64,000 bases of DNA from Psychrobacter immobilis (GCF_904846185.1 NZ_CAJGZQ010000015.1:30384-94383), one strand, 5' to 3'; positions 1-9,600 are shown, counted from the first letter of the stretch. A program made the numbers and translations. Notes: generated from the letters alone by a model not told the origin.

Positions 1-288
1 AAATTTAAGCGCCAAGAGATACTGCGAAACTGGGTCGCCTTCATCAATGCCAGGTCTCAAATCGGACTTAGCCATTTCAAGTTGTTCCCGTCGAATTTGT
101 ATAATACTATCAACGGATTCTTGTATATCGCGGCCGGTACGTACATTAGAAACCCAACAACCAATAATAATAGCAATAACGACAATGGAAATAGAGACGT
201 CTACCATTGATAAATCAGTGAGACTACTACAACCGCTAAGATTCAATACAGAAATCAAAATAATAAAAGTTCTATTGATGTTTTTCAT
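1..288 (-). CDS. Lipoprotein with Sel1-like repeat start (partial, runs off the window)
   Basis: An open frame of 96 codons runs from an ATG at 288 to the first base of the window and is therefore cut off at its C-terminal side. The N-terminus is basic, then hydrophobic, and ends in a lipobox LSGC with Cys20, so export and lipidation are expected. A second hydrophobic stretch (VSISIVVIAIIIGCW) follows, then a helical region, and the last visible residues (DEGDPVSQYLLALKF) resemble the opening of a Sel1/TPR-like repeat. The function is unknown; Sel1 proteins usually act as protein-interaction scaffolds. The gene is a separate unit from the propionate cluster beside it, with a terminator between them. 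The overlapping plus-strand reading frame is a shadow. Confidence 0.6.
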   Translation of the reverse strand, partial: MKNINRTFIILISVLNLSGCSSLTDLSMVDVSISIVVIAIIIGCWVSNVRTGRDIQESVDSIIQIRREQLEMAKSDLRPGIDEGDPVSQYLLALKF

Positions 289-447
289 GCCACTTCTTAT
301 GATAAAAAATGACAATTATACTAAATAGAAAAACAAATGTTTATTTTTTAAGAAAATTCATTTAAATAAAGTACGATAAGTAATGTATTTAATGGATAGA
401 AGCCTAATAAGACTAAAGAGTATCAGAATCTATTGTGAGACTACTAA
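289..447. other. AT-rich intergenic spacer upstream of the lipoprotein gene
   Basis: This stretch lies between the lipoprotein start and the acnD terminator. It is AT-rich and carries no open frame I can support; it must contain the lipoprotein promoter, but I see no clear operator. Confidence 0.4.
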
Positions 448-483
448 AAAAGCCAATGCCATATAAATATAACATTGGCTTTT
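448..483 (-). terminator. Intrinsic terminator after acnD
   Basis: An 11-bp perfect inverted repeat (AAAAGCCAATG at 448-458 and CATTGGCTTTT at 473-483) with a 14-nt AT-rich loop lies 43 bp beyond the acnD stop. On the minus strand the stem is followed by a run of U residues. Confidence 0.8.
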
Positions 484-525
484 GTCACGTGTACGGCAGC
501 TATCGCTGTTGTTTATTCGTTTCTA

Positions 526-3183
526 TTAAACGATATCTAACGTGCCATCGATAAACTCTTTAGCAAAGCGCTGGAGCATACCGCCAGCGTTATACATTTT
601 AACTTCATCAGCGGTATCTAAGCGGCATTTCACTGAGGCTTTATCGACAGTACCATCTGTTCGGTTAATGACCAATGTCATCTCACCGCCGGCAGACACT
701 TCGCCTTCGATATCAAATACTTCAGTACCATCGATATTAAGCGTATTACGATTGACACCTTCTTTAAACTGCAAGGGTAGCGCGCCCATACCGACCAAGT
801 TTTGACGATGGATACGCTCAAAATCTTCAGCAACCACTACTTCAACGCCTGCTAAACGCACACCTTTAGCAGCCCAATCACGGCTTGAGCCTTGACCATA
901 GCCGTCGCCGGCGATGATGATAAGCGGTTGCTCTCGATTCATATAGGTCTCGATTGCTTCCCACATACGCATGACTTGACCTTCAGGCTCTACTCTAGCA
1001 AGCGAACCTTGTATTACTTCACCTTTCTCGTCACGTACCATCTCATTCAATAGCTTAGGATTGGCAAAGGTAGCACGCTGCGCCGTTAAGTGATCGCCAC
1101 GATGGGTTGCGTAAGAGTTATAGTCTTCTGCTGGCAGACCCATGGTATCAAGGTACTCGCCAGCAGCTGAGTCACCCAAAATCGCATTAGACGGTGATAA
1201 ATGGTCAGTAGTGATGTTATCACCCAATACCGCTAATGGACGCATGCCTTTTAGCTTATTCATCGCTGCCATTTTGCCTTCCCAATACGGCGGACGGCGG
1301 ATATAAGTCGTCTGTTCACGCCAGTTATAGAGCGGACTTAATGCTTTACCCGTGTCTTTTTTGGCTTCGTCAAACATCGGAATATAAACAGCGTTAAATT
1401 GTTCAGGCTTCACGGCTTTGGCAACGATGGCATCCACTTCGTCATCATCAAACCAAATGTCTTTTAAATAAACGTCATTGCCGTTTTGATCTTTACCTAA
1501 TGAATCTTTTTCGATATCAAAGCGAATATTACCGGCTATAGCATAGGCAATCACCAATGGTGGCGACGCTAAAAACGCTTGCTTGGCATACGGGTGGATA
1601 CGACCATCAAAGTTACGGTTGCCTGATAACACGGCGGTAGTGAACAAATCATTATCAATGATTTCTTTTTCGATATCTGGGTCAAGTGCGCCGCTCATAC
1701 CATTACAAGTGGTACAAGCAAAGCCAACCACATCAAAGCCGATTTCTTGCAATTCTGGCATCAAGCCGGCTTCTTCTAGGTACATTTTGACCGTTTTTGA
1801 GCCTGGTGCTAAAGATGATTTCACCCAAGGTTTCCGTAACAAGCCTTTAGCATTGGCGTTACGGGCGACGAGGCCTGCAGCGACCATGTTACGTGGGTTT
1901 GAGGTGTTGGTACAGCTGGTAATAGCCGCGATAATCACCGCACCATCTGGCATCATACCGTCTTTGGGTTCTGGTAATTTTTCATCAGCACCGTGGGCAA
2001 TACCTTTTGCTACCAAATCGGTGGTTGATACGCGAGCATGTGGACGTGAAGGGCCCGCCATGTTACGGACGACAGCTGACAAATCAAACTCTAGGACGCG
2101 GGCGTATTCGGCTTTTTCCATGCCGTCAGCCCATAGACCCACTTGCTTGGCATACTGCTCAACCAGTTTAATCTGATCTTCACTACGACCGGTTAGGCGT
2201 AGATAGTCGATGGTTTGTTCATCGATATAGAACATCGCCGCGGTTGCGCCATATTCTGGCGTCATATTAGAGATGGAAGCACGGTCACCAACACTTAGCT
2301 GACGTGCACCTTCACCGAAGAATTCAATATAAGTAGAGACCACGCCTGCATCACGTAAGAACTCAGTCATCGCAAGTACGAGATCCGTACCGGTAATGCC
2401 TTTTTGCAGTTTGCCGGTTAATTTAACCCCAACGTAATCCGGTAGGCGCATATACGATGGATTGCCCAGCATGACGCTCTCAGCTTCAAGCCCGCCAACA
2501 CCGATGGAGATAACACCTAAAGCATCAACCATTGGCGTATGGCTATCGGTACCGACCAAGGTGTCAGCAAAAGCGACTTGTTCACCGGCTTTATTGTGCA
2601 CGACCTGTACAACAGGCGACATTTTTTCTAGATTGATCTGATGCATGATGCCGTTACCCGGTGGCACGACGTTTACATTGTCAAAGGCATACTGACACCA
2701 GTTGATAAAGTGAAAACGGTCATCGTTACGGCGCTCTTCAATAGCACGGTTTTTCTCAAAAGCGTTTTCTTCAAAGCCTGCATGCTCAACAGCTAGCGAG
2801 TGATCAACGATGAGCTGAGTCGGTACAATAGGGTTTACTTTTGATGGGTCACCGCCTTGCTCAGCGATGGCATCACGTAGACCAGCCAAATCAACAAACG
2901 CCGTCTGACCCAAAATATCATGACAAACCACGCGGGCAGGGTACCAAGGAAAATCTAAATCTTGTTTGCCTTCGATATGCTGCTTAAGCGCATCGGTTAA
3001 CTCTTCTGGTGGGCAACGGCGTACTAGGTTCTCACACAGTACTTTTGAGCAGAATGGTAGCTTGTCATAAGCACCAGCTTCGATACTCTCGACAGCCTCA
3101 CGGGTGTCAAAGTAATAAAGATCAGTATCTGGAAGCTGTTTTTTGAATTGTTCGTTCATTTGTTGTACGAGGGCGTTGTCCAT
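526..3183 (-). CDS. acnD: Fe/S-dependent 2-methylisocitrate dehydratase AcnD
   Basis: The 885-residue protein is an aconitase-family enzyme that dehydrates 2-methylcitrate in the methylcitrate cycle of propionate breakdown. The [4Fe-4S] ligands are visible as Cys424 in AITSCTNTSNPR and Cys490/Cys493 in FACTTCNG. The N-terminal segment (LYYFDTREAVESIEAGAYDK) and motifs such as PWYPARVVCHD match the AcnD branch rather than AcnA or AcnB. The start is set by AAAGGTGACTT directly before the ATG. It is the most downstream gene of a minus-strand propionate cluster, 319 bp after prpC. AcnD enzymes normally work with the isomerase PrpF; no prpF is in this window, so either it is elsewhere or another isomerase is used. 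A generic aconitase role is less likely given the neighbours. Confidence 0.93.
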   Translation of the reverse strand: MDNALVQQMNEQFKKQLPDTDLYYFDTREAVESIEAGAYDKLPFCSKVLCENLVRRCPPEELTDALKQHIEGKQDLDFPWYPARVVCHDILGQTAFVDLAGLRDAIAEQGGDPSKVNPIVPTQLIVDHSLAVEHAGFEENAFEKNRAIEERRNDDRFHFINWCQYAFDNVNVVPPGNGIMHQINLEKMSPVVQVVHNKAGEQVAFADTLVGTDSHTPMVDALGVISIGVGGLEAESVMLGNPSYMRLPDYVGVKLTGKLQKGITGTDLVLAMTEFLRDAGVVSTYIEFFGEGARQLSVGDRASISNMTPEYGATAAMFYIDEQTIDYLRLTGRSEDQIKLVEQYAKQVGLWADGMEKAEYARVLEFDLSAVVRNMAGPSRPHARVSTTDLVAKGIAHGADEKLPEPKDGMMPDGAVIIAAITSCTNTSNPRNMVAAGLVARNANAKGLLRKPWVKSSLAPGSKTVKMYLEEAGLMPELQEIGFDVVGFACTTCNGMSGALDPDIEKEIIDNDLFTTAVLSGNRNFDGRIHPYAKQAFLASPPLVIAYAIAGNIRFDIEKDSLGKDQNGNDVYLKDIWFDDDEVDAIVAKAVKPEQFNAVYIPMFDEAKKDTGKALSPLYNWREQTTYIRRPPYWEGKMAAMNKLKGMRPLAVLGDNITTDHLSPSNAILGDSAAGEYLDTMGLPAEDYNSYATHRGDHLTAQRATFANPKLLNEMVRDEKGEVIQGSLARVEPEGQVMRMWEAIETYMNREQPLIIIAGDGYGQGSSRDWAAKGVRLAGVEVVVAEDFERIHRQNLVGMGALPLQFKEGVNRNTLNIDGTEVFDIEGEVSAGGEMTLVINRTDGTVDKASVKCRLDTADEVKMYNAGGMLQRFAKEFIDGTLDIV

Positions 3184-3502
3184 AAGTCACCTTTGGCTGT
3201 TGGCTAATTATAATAAATCGTTAAACGTCAATATTAGGTAAAAGTCATTCCTTTAGCAAAATCATCGTTCGTTATTATAGGCTTTGCTAAAGAAGCGATA
3301 TTGAAAAGTAAAAAGACGTGGTTTATATAAAGAAATGTTTATATGAAAAAGACAGCGTATGACGATTAAGCCCAAACAGACAATAAGGCTCAATCATCAT
3401 ATCGTTACCAGCCAGCACTATTGCTAGCTGATAGTAATTATTTGGCAAAAAGCACTGAACAATCATCATTCAAAACTGAATAACAGCTACTTAATAATAA
3501 GC
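3184..3502. other. Spacer between prpC and acnD
   Basis: These 319 bp hold no supported gene. An imperfect inverted repeat (AGCCAGCA/TGCTAGCT near 3411-3433) is visible but has no T-run, so I do not call a terminator. The length suggests acnD may have its own promoter or a processed leader. Confidence 0.4.
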
Positions 3503-4642
3503 TTAACGCGCATTCATATCTGGTACTGGACGCAATTCTTCGCCAGTGTACTCTGCGCTTGGGCGAATGATGCGGTTATTAGCACGTTGCTCAAATACGT
3601 GTGCCGCCCAGCCCGTTAGACGCGAGCAGACAAAGATTGGCGTGAACAGTTTGGTTGGGATACCCATGAAGTGATAGGCAGAAGCATGGAAAAAGTCGGC
3701 ATTACAGAACAGTTTTTTCTCGCGCCACATGACTTCTTCACAGCGCACTGATACTGGGTATAGCACCTCATCACCAACATCCGCTGCCAGTTTTTCAGCC
3801 CAGCCTTTAATCACCACGTTACGCGGATCTGACTCGCTATAGATGGCATGACCAAAGCCCATAATTTTGTCTTTACGCGCCAGCATACCCATCATTTCTT
3901 CTTCGGCTTCATCAGGTGAGCTAAAGCCTTCAATCATATCCATTGCCGCCTCATTCGCGCCGCCATGAAGAGGGCCTCGCAATGAGCCAATCGCACCTGT
4001 TATACAAGAATGGATATCAGATAGCGTAGAGGCGCAAACGCGTGCCGTAAAGGTTGAAGCGTTAAACTCATGCTCTGCGTAGAGGATAAGCGAGACGTTC
4101 ATCACTTTTGTGTGTAGCTCGTTTGGTTTCTCACCCTTTAACAGATGCAAGAAGTGACCGCCAATGGTCGCATCATCGGTTTCGGTTTCGATACGCACAT
4201 TGTCATGGGTAAAACGATACCAGTAGTTGATGATAGAAGGGAATACCGCAAGCATGCGATCTGCTTGGTCGTTTTCTTCCTCAAAACTCATTTCGGTTTC
4301 TAAGTTACCCAGCATAGAGCAACCTGTACGTAATACATCCATCGGATGCGATTCGGCAGGGATACGCTCAAGCACGTCTTTTAATGACTGTGGTAGACCG
4401 CGAAGGGTCTTTAGCTTGGCTTGATAAGCATCAAGCTCGGTTTGGTTTGGCAAGTTGCCGTATAGCAGCAAATAAGCCACTTCTTCAAATATGCATTTGT
4501 CTGCCAGTTCTGATACATCATAACCGCGATAGGTCAGACCTGATCCTGACTTGCCGACGGTAGATAGCGCGGTCTTGCCAGCTACTTGTCCGCGCAGACC
4601 TGCGCCTGACAATACTTTTGTTGATGGGTTTTGTGCTGCCAT
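3503..4642 (-). CDS. prpC: 2-methylcitrate synthase
   Basis: This 379-residue citrate-synthase-family enzyme condenses propionyl-CoA with oxaloacetate, the entry step of the methylcitrate cycle. The catalytic triad is visible as His226 (LHGGAN), His265 (GFGHAIY) and Asp316 (NADFF). The short N-terminus without an extended domain and the GFGHAIYxxxDPR form are typical of PrpC rather than the longer GltA. The ATG at 4642 has AAAGGA nine bases upstream. The gene lies downstream of the lipoprotein gene and prpB on the same strand; five TTTCTAAG octamers sit just upstream of it. Confidence 0.95.
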   Translation of the reverse strand: MAAQNPSTKVLSGAGLRGQVAGKTALSTVGKSGSGLTYRGYDVSELADKCIFEEVAYLLLYGNLPNQTELDAYQAKLKTLRGLPQSLKDVLERIPAESHPMDVLRTGCSMLGNLETEMSFEEENDQADRMLAVFPSIINYWYRFTHDNVRIETETDDATIGGHFLHLLKGEKPNELHTKVMNVSLILYAEHEFNASTFTARVCASTLSDIHSCITGAIGSLRGPLHGGANEAAMDMIEGFSSPDEAEEEMMGMLARKDKIMGFGHAIYSESDPRNVVIKGWAEKLAADVGDEVLYPVSVRCEEVMWREKKLFCNADFFHASAYHFMGIPTKLFTPIFVCSRLTGWAAHVFEQRANNRIIRPSAEYTGEELRPVPDMNAR

Positions 4643-4686
4643 GATGAAATTCCTTTTGTGGGTAGCTTTTTGGGTGAAAACCGGTG

Positions 4687-4725
4687 TTTCTAAGTTTCTA
4701 AGTTTCTAAGTTTCTAAGTTTCTAA
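4687..4725. repeat. Tandem octamer repeat TTTCTAAG, about five copies
   Basis: Four perfect copies of TTTCTAAG are followed by a fifth copy lacking the last base. The array lies 45-83 bp upstream of the prpC start codon, between the lipoprotein stop and prpC. Such short arrays can change copy number by slippage and alter promoter or leader spacing; that effect here is inference. Confidence 0.9.
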
Positions 4726-4770
4726 TAATAAATTTGTCAGTTGATGACTGACTATAGCGCCAGTCAAGTA

Positions 4771-5424
4771 TTACGCAGGCTGTTCAGGCTGTGGACCATC
4801 TAAATCGACATTACAACGCTTGAATTCGGCTTCAATAGGAACGTTCAAGACTTCCATTGCGCTGCCTTCGCCTTCTGCATTATTGATTTTCATGTACTTG
4901 ACACCCAGTGGTGATTCCATGAATGTCTGAATCTCAGTCATCTCCTCTGGAGTAGGGTCAGCCATTGGTGTTGCAATCTCTTCACCATTCATGACGCGCA
5001 GTTGCTCATTACCAAACGTAATCAGCTTTTTCCCTACCTCTGACGTATAAAAGTCATCCAACTCTTGTAACTCTGCATCGGTAAACTGACTCTTATAGAA
5101 GCTATCGACTTCGGCTTTACCCAAGTCTTTGTCGCGTGATTCGAGACAGCTGACTTGCTCTGCACTGAGCGCACCACTATTGATAACTGGTGCGAACAAT
5201 AGACTGTCGACGGTATCTAGCGTAATCGTCGTCATGACCAAGTCATCTTGAGTGGCAGGTGCAGGAGCCTGTTTGGTAGTATCAACTTCAGCAGTGCTTG
5301 CACCACTGGTCGTATCATCAGCGGTTTCTGGTGTTTTATCACAGCCCGTCATGAATAATAGCGCCGCAAGCGTGCTGCTCAGTAGTGACGTTTTAAGAGC
5401 AGTATTAGCAGTAAAAAATGGCAT
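4771..5424 (-). CDS. DUF2059-like lipoprotein inside the propionate cluster
   Basis: The 217-residue protein starts best at the ATG at 5424, giving a basic/hydrophobic signal and the lipobox FMTGC with Cys28; a longer frame from a TTG upstream would bury the signal. After a Thr/Ala/Asp-rich linker come two DUF2059-like helical hairpins (FYKSQFTDAELQELDDFYTS and PTPEEMTEIQTFMESPLG). Two Cys (in QVSCLES and KRCNVD) could form a disulfide. The molecular role of DUF2059 proteins is unknown. It lies between prpB and prpC on the same strand, which suggests co-transcription, but I see no direct enzymatic link to propionate use. Confidence 0.75.
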   Translation of the reverse strand: MPFFTANTALKTSLLSSTLAALLFMTGCDKTPETADDTTSGASTAEVDTTKQAPAPATQDDLVMTTITLDTVDSLLFAPVINSGALSAEQVSCLESRDKDLGKAEVDSFYKSQFTDAELQELDDFYTSEVGKKLITFGNEQLRVMNGEEIATPMADPTPEEMTEIQTFMESPLGVKYMKINNAEGEGSAMEVLNVPIEAEFKRCNVDLDGPQPEQPA

Positions 5425-5517
5425 AAATAACCTAAAAGTAAATGAAGACGGATTTCGAAAAAATAACACACTCAAAGGTGAGCTATCTTTTCAGTATTGC
5501 CAATGAAGAATGCCTAA

Positions 5518-6408
5518 CTACTTATTAGCAAATAGCTTGTCTAGCGTCTGCTCAAACTCATGATAATTTAAGAAATCATACAGCTCCATGCGGGTTTGCA
5601 TGGTATCAACAACTTTTTCTTGGGTGCCATCAGTCAATAGATGCTGATAAACGTTTAATGCCGCTTTGTTCATCGCACGGAATGCTGATAGCGGGTACAA
5701 CACCATCTCTACACCCACGCTATACAGTTGATCAGTGGTGTAAAGGTCGGTCTGACCAAACTCTGTCATGTTGGCGAGTACTGGGATATCCAATACGTCA
5801 GTGAACTTACGATACATTTCGATATCGGTTAACGCCTCGGCAAAAATCATGTCTGCGCCTGCTTCTTGGAAGGCAACGGCGCGCTCGACAGCAGCGTCTA
5901 AGCCTTCTACCGATAGCGCATCTGTACGTGCCATGACCACAAAATCAGGATCCGTTTTGGCATCCAATGCCGCTTTTAAGCGATCAACCATTTCTGAAAT
6001 ACTGACGATTTCTTTATTTGGGCGATGACCACAGCGCTTTTGCGCCACTTGGTCTTCGATATGTACCGCTGCCACGCCCGCTTTTTCCATTTTTCTGATG
6101 GTCTGGGCGATGTTAAACGCACCACCAAAACCAGTGTCGATATCGACTAATAACGGCGTATCAACTGCGTCAGTGATACGGCGTGCATCTTCTAGCACAT
6201 TATCAAGGCTAGTCATACCCAAATCAGGAAGACCAAATGAGGCATTTGCCACACCAGCACCAGAGAGATATAACGCTTGGTGACCGACTTGGGTTGCCAT
6301 CATTGCAGTATAGGCATTGATAGCACCTGCAATTTGTAGTGGCTGGTTGTTATCATTTTTTTGAGTGAGGGCACTGCGAAAGCGTGCGCCAGCAGATGAT
6401 AGAGTCAT
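5518..6408 (-). CDS. prpB: 2-methylisocitrate lyase
   Basis: This enzyme cleaves 2-methylisocitrate into pyruvate and succinate, the last step of the methylcitrate cycle. From the ATG at 6408 it is 296 residues, the usual family length, and AAGGA lies about ten bases upstream; the longer frame from a TTG at 6465 is rejected. The active-site signature KRCGH is at residues 124-128 with catalytic Cys126, and the Mg-binding region VDIDTGFGG is at 88-96. It is the first gene of the cluster prpB-lipoprotein-prpC-acnD. No dedicated regulator (PrpR or a GntR protein) is adjacent. Confidence 0.95.
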   Translation of the reverse strand: MTLSSAGARFRSALTQKNDNNQPLQIAGAINAYTAMMATQVGHQALYLSGAGVANASFGLPDLGMTSLDNVLEDARRITDAVDTPLLVDIDTGFGGAFNIAQTIRKMEKAGVAAVHIEDQVAQKRCGHRPNKEIVSISEMVDRLKAALDAKTDPDFVVMARTDALSVEGLDAAVERAVAFQEAGADMIFAEALTDIEMYRKFTDVLDIPVLANMTEFGQTDLYTTDQLYSVGVEMVLYPLSAFRAMNKAALNVYQHLLTDGTQEKVVDTMQTRMELYDFLNYHEFEQTLDKLFANK

Positions 6409-6697
6409 GTGAGTGTCCTTGCATAGAGAGATAGTATTATCGTTATTGTGTTCGATTATACTCAATAATCAGTGAGTGCAAAGCATTGTTTGAGCACAAT
6501 AATTTAAATAATTTAAATAAATAGTTTATTAAAATTAATATTATTCACCATATGAATAGCATTATCTATAAAGTAATGGTTTGCTTAAGCTATTATTCAT
6601 ATTGCTGAATTTGCAAAGACACGTATAGCCCATGATTTACATTTATTTACAATAGCGGTTGCGCTTATTTTTATCGATTCATGGTTTTAGCTTACCA
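6409..6697. other. Promoter region of the propionate cluster
   Basis: This AT-rich stretch lies upstream of prpB and downstream of the Nramp-like gene. It must carry the prpB promoter. I see no clear operator palindrome and no gene. Confidence 0.45.
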
Positions 6698-6730
6698 AAA
6701 AGCCCTAATAGCTAAGCTAAAAGGGCTTTT
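6698..6730 (-). terminator. Intrinsic terminator after the Nramp-like gene
   Basis: A 9-bp inverted repeat (AAAAGCCCT at 6698-6706, AGGGCTTTT at 6722-6730), with a smaller TAGC/GCTA stem inside the loop, lies 33 bp beyond the stop of the minus-strand gene. A U-run follows on that strand. Confidence 0.8.
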
Positions 6731-6762
6731 ATGATATAAATAGATATTTTTAAAACCGATAT

Positions 6763-8061
6763 CTAGCCAAATAGTCCAGCAAGATTGGCTACAAATAACA
6801 GCGCAAAACCCGTTAAGAAGATGAGTCCCGCGATAGAGAGTGCATTCATGCCAAAAGACAGTTTTTTATGGTTTTTCACCAGTGAATAATTCAACCAGCC
6901 GAAGATAGGCGCTGAGACAAATGCTGATATCATGGCAAACTTAAGCATAGTACCTAATTGTCCAGTAAAGAAAGTTATAATCATCAACCCACCACCGATA
7001 GCATAGGTCGTCCAAAAAGCGATTTGCTTTTTGTTGATTTCGCTTTCTCCTTTTATTAGACGCCAGCACTCAGCGTTGGCGCGGCCATAACCGTCTGCAC
7101 AGGTGATCGTCGTGCCGAACATACACATAAAGGCGACGAAAGCGACCAATAGACGTGACCATTCACCGATGGTTGCGGTATACATGTTGATCAACTGATT
7201 GATATAAGCGCCACCAACCAGCTCAATTTCTTGTCCTGAACCATACTGTACAAACACGCCTAATGACAAGAAAAATAAGGCTAAAATTGCTGAGACGGCG
7301 TAACCGACGTTAAAATCAAGCAAACCTTGGCGATGGGTGGTGTGATCGGCTTTGACTTTGGCAGATGTCCACATCGAGGTAATGGCGGCAAACTCAAGCG
7401 GTGCTGGCATCCAGCCCATGAGTGCTACGATGAAACCTAAAGTTGCTAAATTCCAAGGAGAGGCGGCAACAAAGTCAGCAGCCATGACTGTCGGCTTGCC
7501 AGCAGCAATGATGACAGCAGCAACGGTCGCAGTCGTCAAGGCAATCATAATCCATTTGGTCACACCATCGAGCAGCTTATAGTGACCCGCAATTAAAAAG
7601 AACCAAGAAACCGCCACGATAATTAATGACAGCGCCATCGTCGAAAGACCAAGAGAGGCGGGTAGCATAAAGCCTAAGATAACCGCTGCTATTAATGAGA
7701 CTGCGCCCGTACTAATGACAGCTGATAGGATAGAGAGTATAAAATATACCCACAGATATACTTTTGAGCGTTTGGCATAGCCTGCAATTAAACTCTCGCC
7801 AGTGTCATAGACGTAGTCGGTTGCAAAGCGAAAAAATGGATACTTAAAAACGTTGGCTAAAATAATCATAATGGCCAGTTGCCAGCCATATATAGCGCCA
7901 GCCTGCGTCGATGAAATCAAATGTGAGCCACCGATAGCAGCGGTTGCCATCAAAATACCGGGACCAAAGATGCGCCAGCTAAAGCCTTCTTGCGGCGAGG
8001 TCGCAGTATCGTCAGTGGCATTTGGGTTGGTGCGTGGGTTATTGAGTGGTTGTGTGGTCAT
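6763..8061 (-). CDS. Nramp-fold transporter with an altered metal-binding site
   Basis: The 432-residue protein has about eleven hydrophobic segments and aligns with Nramp (Slc11) transporters: FGPGILMAT opens TM1. At the place where Nramp proteins have DPGN, this one has GGSH (residues 44-47), and the TM6 motif MPH reads MPAP. Asp and Asn of DPGN bind Mn/Fe in classical members, so metal transport by the usual mechanism is doubtful. The ATG at 8061 has AGAGG at good spacing; a GTG at 8097 is less likely. It lies between a LysR gene and the propionate cluster, all on the minus strand. Substrate unknown: it might carry another divalent cation or, by analogy with Nramp-like genes found beside organic-acid or oxoproline enzymes, a small carboxylate (inference). 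Confidence 0.75.
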   Translation of the reverse strand: MTTQPLNNPRTNPNATDDTATSPQEGFSWRIFGPGILMATAAIGGSHLISSTQAGAIYGWQLAIMIILANVFKYPFFRFATDYVYDTGESLIAGYAKRSKVYLWVYFILSILSAVISTGAVSLIAAVILGFMLPASLGLSTMALSLIIVAVSWFFLIAGHYKLLDGVTKWIMIALTTATVAAVIIAAGKPTVMAADFVAASPWNLATLGFIVALMGWMPAPLEFAAITSMWTSAKVKADHTTHRQGLLDFNVGYAVSAILALFFLSLGVFVQYGSGQEIELVGGAYINQLINMYTATIGEWSRLLVAFVAFMCMFGTTITCADGYGRANAECWRLIKGESEINKKQIAFWTTYAIGGGLMIITFFTGQLGTMLKFAMISAFVSAPIFGWLNYSLVKNHKKLSFGMNALSIAGLIFLTGFALLFVANLAGLFG

Positions 8062-8347
8062 GAATACCTCTAAATGGTTAAAACGGCAAATTATCACTTA
8101 CCTGTGTCAGCTTGCCAATGATCATGAGAGAAGCGCTTTATAAACTGCTTAAATATAAAACGATTCATCTTGTATCGACTTTAGCACACCGAAGCCAGTC
8201 AGGAGAATGATTATTCTAGTTGTTATTACTATTTGTTTGCATTGCCATTCTTTTTAGTTAGCATAATCAGTTGATAATATCAAGTATTAAGGCTGATTAT
8301 TTTTTAGCGGTTCTTTATAACACAATATCCATCCAATATCTGATAAT

Positions 8348-9361
8348 TTAAGGCTGTGACACAAATTTTTGCTGCCGATAAGTGATGCCGCGCTGCTCAT
8401 ATACCTGATAGGTGGCGCTCAGTAAATCAGAAATGCTGGGATGAACGAAATCTTTGAGTGTATGTAGATAAATAGGGGAGGTGACGTTTTCGTGTACTAA
8501 ACGTTGATAACTGATTTGGTCGGTACGCACGGTCTTTAGGCTAGCAGGCACAAGGGTAATGCCTTCGCCAGCCGCCACCAAGCCTAGCGCTACTTGCAAG
8601 TCACTCACCGTCGTAGTCATAAAAGGCGAAATACCGTATTGTGCGAATAAGTGTAGTAAAGGTTCAGTAATAGGCGCACTAAGTGTGGATTGCTCAGCGC
8701 TTGTGCGTCTGGATTTTGTATTACTATCCAGCTTTGCGCTGGTTGATCTTACGGTCGTCGCTATCGGTAAATGGGTTTGATGGTAGAGAATCAGTCGATT
8801 GTTTGCTAAGTCTATCAATCGCTGCTCCTTTATATGCGCCAAAGGATGGGCTTTTGGTAAGGCGACGACATAACGTTCATGACGCAGTAGTATTTGCTGA
8901 ATCCATGGATCTTGATGGGGGAAACGCCCAAATCCGATGTCTATCTCACCAGATTTGAGCGCCTCTATTTGTTGATATGAGCTGATGTCTTTGAGATTGA
9001 CTTCGATATCGGGGCTGGATTGCTTTAGCATGGCAATAATTTCAGGAAGCAATCCATAAAGCACGGATGGGACAAAGCCAATATTCAGCATGCTACTGGG
9101 CGTAGATAGCCGCTGCGTCATGCTGGTGACGGTATCAATCTCTGTCAATATGGCGCTGATTTTGTCGTAAAAGAATGTACCAGCTTCGGTCAGATGTAGC
9201 GGTCTATGGTAGCGATCGACCAATTCCACACCCATATCCGTTTCAAGCTGTTTAAGCAGACGACTCAAGCTTGGTTGTGACAATCCAGTTTTAGTCGCTG
9301 CGGCACTAAAGCTCCGTGAATCTGCGATAGCAATAAAAGCGTTGAGCTGTTTTAAATCCAT
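8348..9361 (-). CDS. LysR-family transcriptional regulator
   Basis: The 337-residue protein has an N-terminal winged helix (MDLKQLNAFIAIADSRSFSA, with SQPSLSRLLKQLE as recognition helix) and a periplasmic-binding-like effector domain. A Ser/Thr-rich insertion (about residues 205-230) in the effector domain makes it longer than the typical 300. It is upstream of the Nramp-like gene on the same strand with a 286-bp gap, so it may control that gene; the inducer cannot be read from the sequence. No strong ribosome-binding site precedes the start. Confidence 0.85.
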   Translation of the reverse strand: MDLKQLNAFIAIADSRSFSAAATKTGLSQPSLSRLLKQLETDMGVELVDRYHRPLHLTEAGTFFYDKISAILTEIDTVTSMTQRLSTPSSMLNIGFVPSVLYGLLPEIIAMLKQSSPDIEVNLKDISSYQQIEALKSGEIDIGFGRFPHQDPWIQQILLRHERYVVALPKAHPLAHIKEQRLIDLANNRLILYHQTHLPIATTVRSTSAKLDSNTKSRRTSAEQSTLSAPITEPLLHLFAQYGISPFMTTTVSDLQVALGLVAAGEGITLVPASLKTVRTDQISYQRLVHENVTSPIYLHTLKDFVHPSISDLLSATYQVYEQRGITYRQQKFVSQP

Positions 9362-9600
9362 ATCTTTATGCTCACTTGTTTATGATGTCACCGTTGCTTG
9401 TGGCTTATCTTCTCTTGGCTATTTTGATTATTTTATCCGAATAAGAGCAGTAAGCGACAAATTATGCTTGAAGCGAACGAGGCGAGCTACTATATTGTTT
9501 ATTAACGTTAGTGTTACAATTTAGCAAACAATAAAAACTTTATTCTTAATTCTAGCTGTTATCTACTTTTTCGCGGTAAAAACTGGTTTGGTATTACTTC

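Noticed and set aside
1583..2176. Plus-strand open frame of 197 codons inside acnD
   Set aside because: It is a shadow of acnD codons; the minus-strand gene has the iron-sulfur cysteines and full family similarity.
526..3183. Assignment as the housekeeping aconitase AcnA
   Set aside because: The N-terminal sequence and linkage to prpB and prpC fit AcnD better.
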